NCBI GenBank assembly: GCA_006503475.1
Contig: RSEH01000120.1
Span: forward strand, 62,001 to 126,000
Origin: Stentor roeselii
Taxonomy: Eukaryota > Ciliophora > Heterotrichea > Heterotrichida > Stentoridae
DNA length: 64,000 bases
Direction: 5' to 3'
The notes under the pieces were generated by a model. The model was given only the letters and a program-made list of their open reading frames with translations, did no database searches and was not told the DNA's origin. Position numbers and translations under genes: made by a program. Shown here one piece after another: positions 39,457-47,575 of this stretch (position 1 is the first letter of the stretch; each line of letters starts with the position of its first letter).

Positions 39457-39999
39457 ATGAAAAGAAACAAAACTACTCACAACTTTAGAAATTGCATTAA
39501 AATTTTCCCTGGTATCGATAAAAACTTGTCAGAATCTCAGAATTCAATGAAAAAAGACCAGAATAACAGGGAAAAGTTAAAAAAGTTAGAAGAAAATGTG
39601 ATTGTTTTTCCGAAGTTCTCCTCTTTCACAACGGATTCATTCAAAAATCGAAAAGAGAATCAAGGACTGATGCAGGTCAGAAGTATTTTCGATGACTGTT
39701 CAACTCTCCTGAATCCTCGTCTAAAGGGAAAAAAGCACTTATTATGTGAATTGAACAAAATAATTGAAAAATGCGATGATGGTTTTTTACGAAGCAACTC
39801 AATAAAACTAGGTATTTCCAAGACACAAGATGAAATAATAACCCTTCGTCAACAAATGGGAGCTCTTCACACTCGTCATGAGAACCGGAAAGCCTTCCGA
39901 ATGATATACAAAGGAAAAGAGCCGACATTCAGCCGAGCGAACATGAAACAACTGATCCAAGACATGAAAATTGTTTATAAGCGAACCATGGCAATGTAA
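39457..39999 (+). CDS. Basic protein of unknown function
   Basis: A 180-residue Lys/Asn-rich protein. The central part (SLLNPRLKGKKHLLCELNK style helices, then TQDEIITLRQQMGALHTRHE) is predicted helical; the C-terminus reads FSRANMKQLIQDMKIVYKRT. No known domain. The first ATG is used here, but the ATG at residue 31 (MKKDQNN) is an alternative. Its stop is 4 bp from the stop of the convergent gene. Confidence 0.65.
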   Translation: MKRNKTTHNFRNCIKIFPGIDKNLSESQNSMKKDQNNREKLKKLEENVIVFPKFSSFTTDSFKNRKENQGLMQVRSIFDDCSTLLNPRLKGKKHLLCELNKIIEKCDDGFLRSNSIKLGISKTQDEIITLRQQMGALHTRHENRKAFRMIYKGKEPTFSRANMKQLIQDMKIVYKRTMAM

Positions 40000-40003
40000 T
40001 TAA

Positions 40004-40303
40004 CTACTTGGAGAGCTTCAAGTCGCCCACCAGTCCAGCGCCGTATTTTTTTTTCCCTTCACCGTTGAGCCAGTGCAAGTAGTCCAAAAAGTCGCCGATG
40101 TTTTGCTGCTCCATCTGCTCTGGCTGTGAAATTGAAGCATTATTCGGCCTGTGCATGATTTTTCTCTCAATTTTTTCAAGAACTACTTTCTTAGTCTTGG
40201 CTTTTTCATCATCGCAAAGGTCGTTACGAGGACTTCCTAAACGCTCATTTGTTCGCTTTGGACTTAAAATTGCCTGCTTTTTAAATAAATTCAGTCTAAT
40301 CAT
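40004..40303 (-). CDS. Small basic protein of unknown function
   Basis: A 99-residue protein: MIRLNLFKKQAILSPKRTNE at the start, a Lys-rich middle, and a C-terminal helix NIGDFLDYLHWLNGEGKKKY. The latter is the most conserved-looking part, with a Trp and a possible short motif. The start follows the stop of the upstream minus-strand gene by only 3 bp, so its promoter must lie inside that gene or the two share a transcript. Confidence 0.6.
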   Translation of the reverse strand: MIRLNLFKKQAILSPKRTNERLGSPRNDLCDDEKAKTKKVVLEKIERKIMHRPNNASISQPEQMEQQNIGDFLDYLHWLNGEGKKKYGAGLVGDLKLSK

Positions 40304-40306
40304 CTG

Positions 40307-40657
40307 TTACTCTCGATGAAGACTCACTTCTTTTAATGTGGCTTGACGGAGTTTGTTGAGTTCTTTTGGGAAAATTCCGTAGTTTTCTTGTCTTTTTATT
40401 TGAAGTTCTAGTCTTTTTGAGATTTTTGAGTTTATTTTACGTTTGAAGTCTAAGTACTCGGCTCTTGCTGAATAGGGAGATGATTGGATTTTTGGTTTTT
40501 CGTAAGTTTCGAGGTGGATTGGAGAGAGGACTGGAGAAAGGCATGTGTAAGGCGAACGAAAACTGGAATCGGAAAGAACGTGCTGGATTGTTGGAGTTCG
40601 GACTATTATTTTCAGCTTTTTTTTAGAGTTTGATGACTGCAAAACTGGGCTTTGCAT
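40307..40657 (-). CDS. Small basic protein of unknown function
   Basis: A 116-residue protein with Ser/Pro-rich N-terminal half (SPYTCLSPVLSPIHLETY) and a basic helical C-terminal half (RKINSKISKRLELQIKRQEN). The pattern of short Pro-directed sites then a coiled coil is common to cytoskeleton-binding proteins, but no family is recognised. Start context is TATAAATG. Confidence 0.65.
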   Translation of the reverse strand: MQSPVLQSSNSKKKLKIIVRTPTIQHVLSDSSFRSPYTCLSPVLSPIHLETYEKPKIQSSPYSARAEYLDFKRKINSKISKRLELQIKRQENYGIFPKELNKLRQATLKEVSLHRE

Positions 40658-40662
40658 TTATA
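40658..40662. promoter_or_regulatory. 5-bp shared head-to-head gap (TTATA)
   Basis: CAT-TTATA-ATG: the two start codons face away from each other across five bases, giving TATAAATG on the minus strand and TATAATG on the plus strand. An upstream plus ATG at 40633 would overlap the minus gene, so this one is preferred. Confidence 0.5.
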
Positions 40663-43600
40663 ATGAATAAAAAAAGACTTGTTCCTGCTTGGAAAAAAAA
40701 GTTTAATTATTTGAAGCCTCTTGAAGTACCTGGATGGAGGAAGATGAATGGTGATAAAGCCGATTTCTCCGTTGATAGCAAGTTACCATCCATATTAAAC
40801 GACCGAGGCGACTACTACCGAAACCTAATCTACCCTCACTGGACGCTAGAGCCTTTGACTTCTGACTCTGTAAAAAACTCCACTTCAACAACAAAAAAGC
40901 CTTCAACCCTCTGCGTTCTTCAAGGAAAGCAAGGTCTTTTAGACTACGAAGCCCAAAAAGACTTCGAAAGAATTCCAGGCAAAAACATAACAATCGGTTC
41001 GTTAACCTGCAGAGAGCCATGCAACTCAGTGCAGCCTTTCAAAATCATCCTTCAAGACACTCCTAAAACTTATCGCATAAAGAAATTAAATCAACGAAAA
41101 CCAGATTTAACCAAAAAATCTCTGAATTTTTATCAGTTCCCCTTATCAACCAATCAAGATACAACAATTTGTGAAAGTAAAAACATTGAAACTGAAACTA
41201 TTGACAACGCAACTCGAGAAAATCATGCAGAGGAAAATGAGTTATTTGTTGAAATGTTAAATTCTTCTACTTCTCGCACGGCTTCTGCTGTTGTCTTCGG
41301 CAGTAAAAAAACTTTACTTGATGTTTTTACATCTGCTCTTCACAGTGGCTCTGCGAAAAACGCAGAGGAGGCAAAAATGCTTGTGAAAGAAACTCTGGGA
41401 AAAGGCGTTTTGGTTAAATCTGCTCAAAAAATGAAACTGATTTTAAAAAATTATGAAAAAAATTTGAATGATTGCTCAGTGAGTTCGATTTTTAAGGAAA
41501 ATGAAGAGTCTTTAAATAGTCCGGCTTTGGCTCCGATAAATAATCGTCGGAACTCGCTTAATCATCCTTCAGATGCCGGGCACAGTTCAGCAATGTCGAA
41601 AGATGATCAGTTTGAAAGTGTTTCAACGAATATCACCTATTCTAACCGCAAGTCGCAGGAAAGCATCAGAAGTCAAGTTTCAGTTAAAAAATCTCCAAAA
41701 AACGAAATAAGAATCATTAAACAGGTCTTTAGGGCAAAGGATAAATCTCCTAATGTTACTAAAAACCTGAAAAATGAGGCAAAAAAGGAAAATGACTTCA
41801 AAATCAGGATTAAAGAACTTGCTGGAATTGAAATACTTGAGTCGGATGACCCTCTTTTGAAGTTTAGGTCGAAAAGTGTCACTAATCATTTTGAAATCAG
41901 GTCTCTTGCTAGCTCCAGTCGAGGTGAATGGAAAAAAAATAAGGAAAATGAGAAAAGTACTGAAAAAGAAGAAAATAATAAAGCTGGAAATGTTTTTTTC
42001 GAAATTCCTAAAGTAAATTCACAGAAATCTTCTGATAAAAGTTTGAATACTGGACGAAAAAAACTGAAAAAATATGAAAAAAAGGAAGAAAAGAAAGAAA
42101 ATGCAGAAATTAAACCAAAAAACCTTAAAAAATTAAAAAATAACCCAAAAAAAACTCAAAAGTCTTCAAAAATCCCTGAAAAAAAGGAAATTGACATAAA
42201 AGACGAGTTCTTAACCCATACTTTAAAAGTAAAACACGAAGAAAACTCACCTAAGACCCTTCGCCCATCAAGAAAAGAAGAAATAGCAGAGCGTATCCTA
42301 GTTTCCTACGATCAAACCCCTACAAACCCCCGCAGGTCATCCTTAGCATTAGACATAATTCACGAGAAGCCTAAACTAAAAGGAAAGCGAGGTTCTCTAG
42401 GCGATATAAAGCCAAAAAATTCTATTTATTCATTAAAATCCTCAAAAACCAGCAAAAATCTGACCTTGAGTAAAAAACCCGAAAAAAAACTCGAAATAAC
42501 TCCAGTCATCCAACCCGAGACCCTCATTCAAGAAGATCAAGACTCTTCAGGAAAAAAAAGAAATTCAGCTGTTTCAGTCCGACCCTCATTTTCAGCACTT
42601 CGGGAAAATAAAGAACCTCAAGACCCAAACAAGTCTCTTGTGAAAAAATCGACTTACGGTGAAAAATCATTCAAATCTTCTCTTTCTATCAGAACTGAAG
42701 ACCTCGGATTCGAAAAGTCCTGGTCTCGGTCAAGTTCTTTAAAGAAAAATATTGTCATTGCTCCTGTTCAGAAAAAAAAAGGAAAAAAAATCAGAAGAAA
42801 AAAAACAGGGTCTTCTGAAGAGTTTTCTGAATACGAAGATGAATCTGGTGAAAGCCAAAAGTCGTTTGAAAGGCCGAAAGACCCTAAAAGAGAGACGATT
42901 CTTTATGAGTTGAACCAACTCGAAAAATTGAAACAATTTCAAGAAAAAAACCAGGAAAACTTTGAAGACGAAGCTGATCCTGATCCTAGTGAAAAAGAAA
43001 AGCATGATAATAAAGAAGCTTCTTCAAATTCCGACTCAGAAAATGATGTTTCAATTGACTTTGAACTATCAGAACTCACAAAAAGCAAGTACTTCCAAAT
43101 AAACAAATTCGCATTCACCCCTCAAGTCGTTTTCCGCTTCAGTCAAAGGATCGACACAAGTCTTCAGTCCAACGTGAACGAACTAGAAATAAAAGAATAT
43201 AACATCGACCATGAAAACTTCGAAAGTTTCATCATAAAAAAGCGATTCGGAAACTCAGCAAATGCTGCAACGGCCAGTTTGAAACCAACCAACAAGTATC
43301 TCGAAATCCTTGACCTTGAAGAATACCTGCCGATCGAAGTTTTTAGGCAAAAAATGAAGGAATTCGAGAAAATTAGGAAAAAAGATAAAATCTTGCAAAG
43401 TCGAGGTGTTGTTGTAGAGATCATCAAAAAACCGAAGTTTAGCTTTACTGGACTTCCTGATGTTAATCTGGGAAAAGTGAAGGCTTTGAGTGAAAGAGGA
43501 ATTTCTGATGATGATATTATTAGGTCTGGGGGAAGTCTTCTTGTTAGAGACAGTTTGCATTCATCTGAAAGACTTTACTGCAGGATTAAAGATGTTTATC

Positions 43601-43698
43601 AACTTGACAAGCTCAGCGGAATTAATTCTAATTCGGTTGACCGGCTTATGAACAGTCTTAAGGCGAGTGTTAAAATACTTGATAGGGTGGCCAAATGA
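40663..43698 (+). CDS. Large Lys/Ser/Glu-rich, mostly disordered protein
   Basis: A frame of 1011 residues. The N-terminal 130 residues look partly structured (WRKMNGDKADFSVDSKLPSI; LIYPHWTLEPL). The middle is an extended Lys, Ser, Glu, Asn region with many KK and SS runs (KKLKKYEKKEEKKENAEIKP), typical of disordered filament- or microtubule-associated proteins. The C-terminal 170 residues become ordered again, with VEIIKKPKFSFTGLPDVNLG and SERLYCRIKDVYQLDKLSG. No catalytic domain was found. The ATG at 40633 gives ten more residues but overlaps the divergent gene. The TGA stop overlaps an ATG of the following frame. Confidence 0.8.
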   Translation: MNKKRLVPAWKKKFNYLKPLEVPGWRKMNGDKADFSVDSKLPSILNDRGDYYRNLIYPHWTLEPLTSDSVKNSTSTTKKPSTLCVLQGKQGLLDYEAQKDFERIPGKNITIGSLTCREPCNSVQPFKIILQDTPKTYRIKKLNQRKPDLTKKSLNFYQFPLSTNQDTTICESKNIETETIDNATRENHAEENELFVEMLNSSTSRTASAVVFGSKKTLLDVFTSALHSGSAKNAEEAKMLVKETLGKGVLVKSAQKMKLILKNYEKNLNDCSVSSIFKENEESLNSPALAPINNRRNSLNHPSDAGHSSAMSKDDQFESVSTNITYSNRKSQESIRSQVSVKKSPKNEIRIIKQVFRAKDKSPNVTKNLKNEAKKENDFKIRIKELAGIEILESDDPLLKFRSKSVTNHFEIRSLASSSRGEWKKNKENEKSTEKEENNKAGNVFFEIPKVNSQKSSDKSLNTGRKKLKKYEKKEEKKENAEIKPKNLKKLKNNPKKTQKSSKIPEKKEIDIKDEFLTHTLKVKHEENSPKTLRPSRKEEIAERILVSYDQTPTNPRRSSLALDIIHEKPKLKGKRGSLGDIKPKNSIYSLKSSKTSKNLTLSKKPEKKLEITPVIQPETLIQEDQDSSGKKRNSAVSVRPSFSALRENKEPQDPNKSLVKKSTYGEKSFKSSLSIRTEDLGFEKSWSRSSSLKKNIVIAPVQKKKGKKIRRKKTGSSEEFSEYEDESGESQKSFERPKDPKRETILYELNQLEKLKQFQEKNQENFEDEADPDPSEKEKHDNKEASSNSDSENDVSIDFELSELTKSKYFQINKFAFTPQVVFRFSQRIDTSLQSNVNELEIKEYNIDHENFESFIIKKRFGNSANAATASLKPTNKYLEILDLEEYLPIEVFRQKMKEFEKIRKKDKILQSRGVVVEIIKKPKFSFTGLPDVNLGKVKALSERGISDDDIIRSGGSLLVRDSLHSSERLYCRIKDVYQLDKLSGINSNSVDRLMNSLKASVKILDRVAK

Positions 43699-43778
43699 AA
43701 GATTTAATAATTAAAGATAGTAACCAATCATTATTGGGTGGAATTAAAAATATCAAGATACCAATAAAGGACTTTATT

Positions 43779-44204
43779 ATGTCTATGAAACCTAGAACCT
43801 CTGCACAGATTTATAGAAGACAAACTAAATCGCCCGGTACTCTTTGTTTCAATAAGAAAATACTTTTTAATCGCCTATCGCTCGGACTAATGAACTTTAG
43901 TGAAGAAAAAAAAATCACAGCGAGAAATGCTAAAATACTTCCACGGAGGAAGAATATTTCGATGATGGCGTCGTTTGATGCAAAACGTAGAGGAAAGTCT
44001 CTTAATATATCTGAAAAAAACCGACGAGGTAAGTCAATGGACTTCACTTCAGAAACAAGTCCAGTGAAAAAGCGTCAAAACATCGAAACCCAAGGAGGAC
44101 ACTTCTCCTTAACCCTCTACTCTCTAGAAAAGTGTTCAACTTCAAGTCGTTCCATCGAACCCCCTTCACAAATCCAATCAATCCGATCCTTCCTCATATC
44201 CTAA
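43779..44204 (+). CDS. Basic protein of unknown function
   Basis: A Lys/Arg/Ser-rich protein of 141 residues from the ATG at 43779 (MSMKPRTSAQIYRRQTKSPG). Twin RRGKS motifs (KRRGKSLNI and RRGKSMDF) are notable. An earlier in-frame ATG at 43695 overlaps the TGA of the preceding gene as ATGA and would add 28 residues; the later ATG has a TTTATT context and leaves a normal spacer, so I prefer it, with low certainty. No family recognised; probably disordered. Confidence 0.55.
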   Translation: MSMKPRTSAQIYRRQTKSPGTLCFNKKILFNRLSLGLMNFSEEKKITARNAKILPRRKNISMMASFDAKRRGKSLNISEKNRRGKSMDFTSETSPVKKRQNIETQGGHFSLTLYSLEKCSTSSRSIEPPSQIQSIRSFLIS

Positions 44205-44273
44205 AACTCCAATTCACTTAAAAATTCTCTAAAAACTCATCAAATTTCTTATCCCTAATAAAAATCATTCAAA

Positions 44274-45434
44274 ATGCACAGTAACTACTAATCAGAATAC
44301 CGACTAATTTCCAAAAAAGGCGAAGGAACATTCAGCGAGGTGTTAAAAGCCCAAAGTATCAAGACCGGAAAGTACGTGGCGATAAAGTGCATGAAGAACC
44401 ATTTCAACAGCATTGAAAAAGTGAACAACTTGCGAGAAATTCAAGCCTTACGTCGTTTGTCGCCTCATCCTCACATCGTGAAGCTTCTTGAAGTGCTTTA
44501 GTAAGTTCTAATCAGCGATGAACCGACAGGTCGCCTGGCCCTTGTCTTCGAGTTGATGGAGCTGAACATGTATGAGTGGATCAAAGGTCGAAAGACTTAC
44601 CTTCCAGAGCCGAAGATAAAGCATTTCATGTTTCAGTTGATGAAAGCACTGGACCATATGCACACTAACGGAATTTTTCATCGAGATATTAAACCTGAAA
44701 ATGTGCTTCTTGCTGAGGAAAACTTGAAACTCGCTGATTTCGGGTCTTGTCGAGGGATTTACTCGAAACAGCCTTTTACTGAATATATTTCAACTAGATG
44801 GTATAGGTCACCTGAGTGTCTGTTGACTGATGGGTACTATTCTTATAAAATGGATATTTGGGGAGTCGGCTGTGTCTTTTTTGAAATTTCTGCACTTTTT
44901 CCTTTGTTTCCTGGGAAAAATGAACTTGACCAGATCAATAAAATTCATAATATTTTAGGAACACCTCCTGCTAAGATTTTAGACGATTTTCGATCACATG
45001 CCTCGCATATGGAAATCAATTTTCCTCCGAAGGAAGGGACTGGAATTGAAAAACTGTTGATGCATATGAGTGATGATGCACGAGATTTGATTGTGAAGAT
45101 GTTGGTTTATGACCATGAGGAAAGGATTACTTGTAAAGAAGCTCTGGCGCACCCTTACTTTAAAGATTTCGCTGATGAAGGCATGAGGAGAATTCCCAGT
45201 CCATTCGGGAAAAGCGTTGCAGGCGATTCAGCAGCAGGAGAAAAAACAAAAGAAGAAAAGTCCCAAAACAAGATGTTTTTACCTCTAATATCAAAGAATC
45301 CGAATTCAAAAAACCCAAGCTACACTAAAATTTCAATGAGCATGGAAAACAAGACAATGGCTCCAAAGAACTACGCGATGTCGATAAAAAACCATGCTCA
45401 ATATGTACAGAAGGGTTTTAAGTCGTATTATTAA
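44274..45434 (+). CDS. MOK: MOK/RCK-family protein kinase (three exons)
   Basis: Exons joined over introns at 44281-44295 and 44501-44515 give 376 residues. The first exon is only 7 nt (ATG-CAC-A). The spliced start reads MHKYRLISKKGEGTFSEVLK, closely like animal MOK. Landmarks: glycine loop GEGTFS (11-16), Lys33, VNNLREIQALRRLSPHP, HRDIKPEN (126-133), DFGSCR (145-150) and the TEY activation-loop motif (159-161) in KQPFTEYISTRWYRSPE. The MOK/MAK/ICK group controls cilium length and intraflagellar transport. After the domain there is a Lys/Asn-rich tail. Neither domain half is complete without both splices. Very high confidence. Confidence 0.95.
44281..44295 (+). other. 15-nt spliceosomal intron after a 7-nt exon
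   Basis: GTAACTACTAATCAG, phase 1, containing TAA in frame if retained. It contains a TACTAA-like branch signal. Joining gives MHKYRL, the true kinase N-terminus. Confidence 0.9.
44501..44515 (+). other. 15-nt spliceosomal intron
   Basis: GTAAGTTCTAATCAG, phase 2, reading TAG-TAA if retained. It differs from the receptor-gene intron at 31378 by one base (TCAG for TTAG). Confidence 0.92.
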
Positions 45435-45475
45435 GGTCTAGAGTTAGCTACTTAAAATAAAAAGATTAGTTAATC

Positions 45476-45871
45476 TTAAGCGACATCTTCACTATACTCG
45501 TCCGTGTCACTATTCTTTTTCTTACTTTTTTTCGGAGCTTTTCCTTGCATTGAAGGGTTTCGCTTACTTGGAATCATTATTTCGAGATTATCATACTCCG
45601 TGATTTTTACAGGAAAAGTCGCTGAAGACAGTGAAAAAACTCGATCTTTGTTAAGAACTGTTCGGCCATTCTGCTTTTTCGTTGCAGGATAAGTGCTTGT
45701 TTTCGTTGCTTTTGCAGAAATAAGTGCTTCCCAGCCTTTCAAGATGTTTCCATCGACAGAAGAGTCCCTTAGATAGTTAGTTTCAAGTTTATAGATGAAT
45801 TTTTCTAGTTCTCTTAGTTCGTTTTCAGCTAATTGACGTCTTTCTTCGATATGTCTCAGTTCTTTTGACAT
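45476..45871 (-). CDS. EAF6: EAF6/MEAF6-like histone acetyltransferase subunit, paralogue 1
   Basis: A 131-residue protein. Residues about 8-56 match EAF6: a helix of RQLAENELRELEKFIYKLE, then TNYLRDSSVDGNILKGWEAL, where GNI(I/L)KGW is the family signature, then DRVFSLSSAT. In yeast and animals EAF6 is a subunit of NuA4 and related MYST acetyltransferase complexes. The C-terminus KKSKKKNSDTDEYSEDVA is basic then acidic and is shared with the neighbour. It lies 40 bp downstream of its paralogue on the same strand and is convergent with the kinase gene. Confidence 0.85.
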   Translation of the reverse strand: MSKELRHIEERRQLAENELRELEKFIYKLETNYLRDSSVDGNILKGWEALISAKATKTSTYPATKKQNGRTVLNKDRVFSLSSATFPVKITEYDNLEIMIPSKRNPSMQGKAPKKSKKKNSDTDEYSEDVA

Positions 45872-45911
45872 TTTTTTTATTTATTATTTAATTGGGGGTG
45901 TTATGTGGTAC

Positions 45912-46295
45912 TTAAGCCATTTCTTCACTGTACTCGTCTGTTTCACTGCTTTTTTTCTTCAATTTTTTAGGAGTCTTGCTTTGAGAAGAGAAGTTTCGCT
46001 TTAAAGGAATTGAAAAGTCTTGTTGATTGCTTTCGTTGAAAATTTTTGAAGAGGACTGAGAAAAAACTCGGTCTTTGATGGGAATTGAACGGATACTTGG
46101 CTTTTTTGATGATGGCGTCATTGGCTTTGAGGGCTTAGAAGTGATTAGAACTTCCCAGCCTTTGAGAATGTTACCTTCTGTTGAGGAATCTTGCAGGTAG
46201 GAGGTTTCTAGACTGAAAATGAATTTTTCTAGCTCTTTGAGCTCGTGTTCTGCTAATTGTAGCCTTTCTTCGATTTTTTTCAGTTCTTTTGACAT
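45912..46295 (-). CDS. EAF6: EAF6/MEAF6-like histone acetyltransferase subunit, paralogue 2
   Basis: A 127-residue paralogue of the gene beside it. The N-terminal helix (LQLAEHELKELEKFIFSLE), the SYLQDSSTEGNILKGWEVL core and the DRVFSQSSSK segment align with it residue for residue, and the tail KKSSETDEYSEEMA is nearly identical. The middle linker differs most. The two copies are clearly related but far from identical, so the duplication is not recent. Both keep open frames, so both are probably functional. Confidence 0.85.
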   Translation of the reverse strand: MSKELKKIEERLQLAEHELKELEKFIFSLETSYLQDSSTEGNILKGWEVLITSKPSKPMTPSSKKPSIRSIPIKDRVFSQSSSKIFNESNQQDFSIPLKRNFSSQSKTPKKLKKKSSETDEYSEEMA

Positions 46296-46507
46296 TTTTA
46301 AATATTGGTGATGAAAACTGGATGATATTAAAAAAGTTTTGGAGAGAAAGAATTAGTAAATTAGTTGATTAAGTTTTGATGATAAGTGATAATTTACTCT
46401 ACAACATAAAATCTCAAAGGAACTTCAATAAAACTAACAAATCCATTCAAATTTTCAGAACACAACATAACTATTTTCATATTGAAATTCATTTAACTTA
46501 TTTATAT

Positions 46508-47044
46508 TCAAGTATTACAACTAGCATCTTTAGTAAGCCCATCCTCAGTCCCCTTATTAACTTCCTTATAAAACATGACATCATTTTTGCTAATATCGAC
46601 ACTTTTGCTCAAATTCGGTAACTTTCTAGGTAAACCATTTTTCTCTCTTCCCCTTAAATTAGCCTGAATCTTCAAATCTAAAAAATCATCTGCATGTTTA
46701 AAATTCATTCTTCCATCTTTCAAAATCTTCCTTTTCGAATGATCACTATTAAAATACCTCCCTTCAAGTTCAGACTTCGCAACTTCAGCCAAAGACTTTC
46801 TCTTAAAACTTAAGTCCTGACAATATTTATAAGTAGAACTATGAAAATGATCTTTGCTGTATTTTTTCAAATTTCGATGTAAAACTGAAAGAAACCGATA
46901 AGTCCTCGGGCTTGCTGGGTTGTTGTAAAGTTCAAGATAAGGAAAAATAGTTCGAGACTCTGAAGTTTTGATAGGCTCAGAGTCTTTAATTTGTTTGATT
47001 AATGTTGGAATGTTCATCGGTCTTGATGAGGTCTGAGTTAGCAT
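46508..47044 (-). CDS. Basic protein of unknown function
   Basis: A 178-residue Lys/Ser/Arg-rich protein. It holds TIFPYLELYNNPASPRTYRF, then basic helices (RFLSVLHRNLKKYSK, AEVAKSELEGRYFNSDHSKR) and an ordered phrase RMNFKHADDFLDLKIQANLR. No domain recognised. The start lies 65 bp from the divergent small gene. It ends with TGA. Confidence 0.65.
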   Translation of the reverse strand: MLTQTSSRPMNIPTLIKQIKDSEPIKTSESRTIFPYLELYNNPASPRTYRFLSVLHRNLKKYSKDHFHSSTYKYCQDLSFKRKSLAEVAKSELEGRYFNSDHSKRKILKDGRMNFKHADDFLDLKIQANLRGREKNGLPRKLPNLSKSVDISKNDVMFYKEVNKGTEDGLTKDASCNT

Positions 47045-47109
47045 TATTTTAATTATTAGTTGAAAGAATCTGGTATTAGCATTGGGGCATTCGAGAATTA
47101 GCTTTATAA

Positions 47110-47322
47110 ATGGATTCGAAATTTCAAATAAAACCGAGTCTGAATACTTTTGAAGAAAATTTGCAGTTGTCTCCTATTTCGCAGCTTGTTAAAAACTATA
47201 GAAAATGCCCTTTGGAAGAAATTAAAAATTTGAGGATATCTGACCCGATTCAAGAATTTGAAGATTTACCGACTTTTACACCTTGCTTTGGAGGGTTCAA
47301 GGCCATGAGTAGGATGAAGTGA
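47110..47322 (+). CDS. Very small protein of unknown function
   Basis: A 70-residue protein beginning MDSKFQIKPSLNTFEENLQL and ending FGGFKAMSRMK. Start context is TATAAATG, matching the local start signal, which is the best support. The mid-part (PLEEIKNLRISDPIQEFEDL) is acidic and helical. The stop is followed by about 250 bp without a frame before the next gene. No family recognised. Confidence 0.55.
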   Translation: MDSKFQIKPSLNTFEENLQLSPISQLVKNYRKCPLEEIKNLRISDPIQEFEDLPTFTPCFGGFKAMSRMK

Positions 47323-47575
47323 AGTGATGAAGGCGTTATTAATTCTTTAAATTGAAAGTTTATTTCAATCTTTGAGTTATCTGAAATTTGCATAGGAATG
47401 ATTGTTTATATTTTATTATAAATTTTATATAAGCCTGCTTGATTTATAAATTTAGATGATCTGATTGAAGATTTAGTAGATAGATTTATTTTCAATTTTC
47501 CACTTATTTCTTTGATTGCGGCAAAGTTCAAATTCGAGTTTTCATAAACTATCTAACAATAAAAATCAAATCAAA

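Noticed and set aside
36613-39480. Two separate ankyrin genes
   Set aside because: A 15-nt intron joins them in frame within an ankyrin helix, so they are one gene. The GTG at 39480 is not a start.
40295-40325. Fusing the two small minus-strand genes
   Set aside because: No intron of the usual length joins them in frame.
40633-40662. Upstream ATG for the 1011-residue protein
   Set aside because: It overlaps the coding start of the divergent gene; the ATG at 40663 has the usual TATAATG context.
43695-43778. Upstream ATG overlapping the preceding TGA
   Set aside because: Possible, but the ATG at 43779 leaves a normal gap and has a better context. Left as a finding rather than a start.
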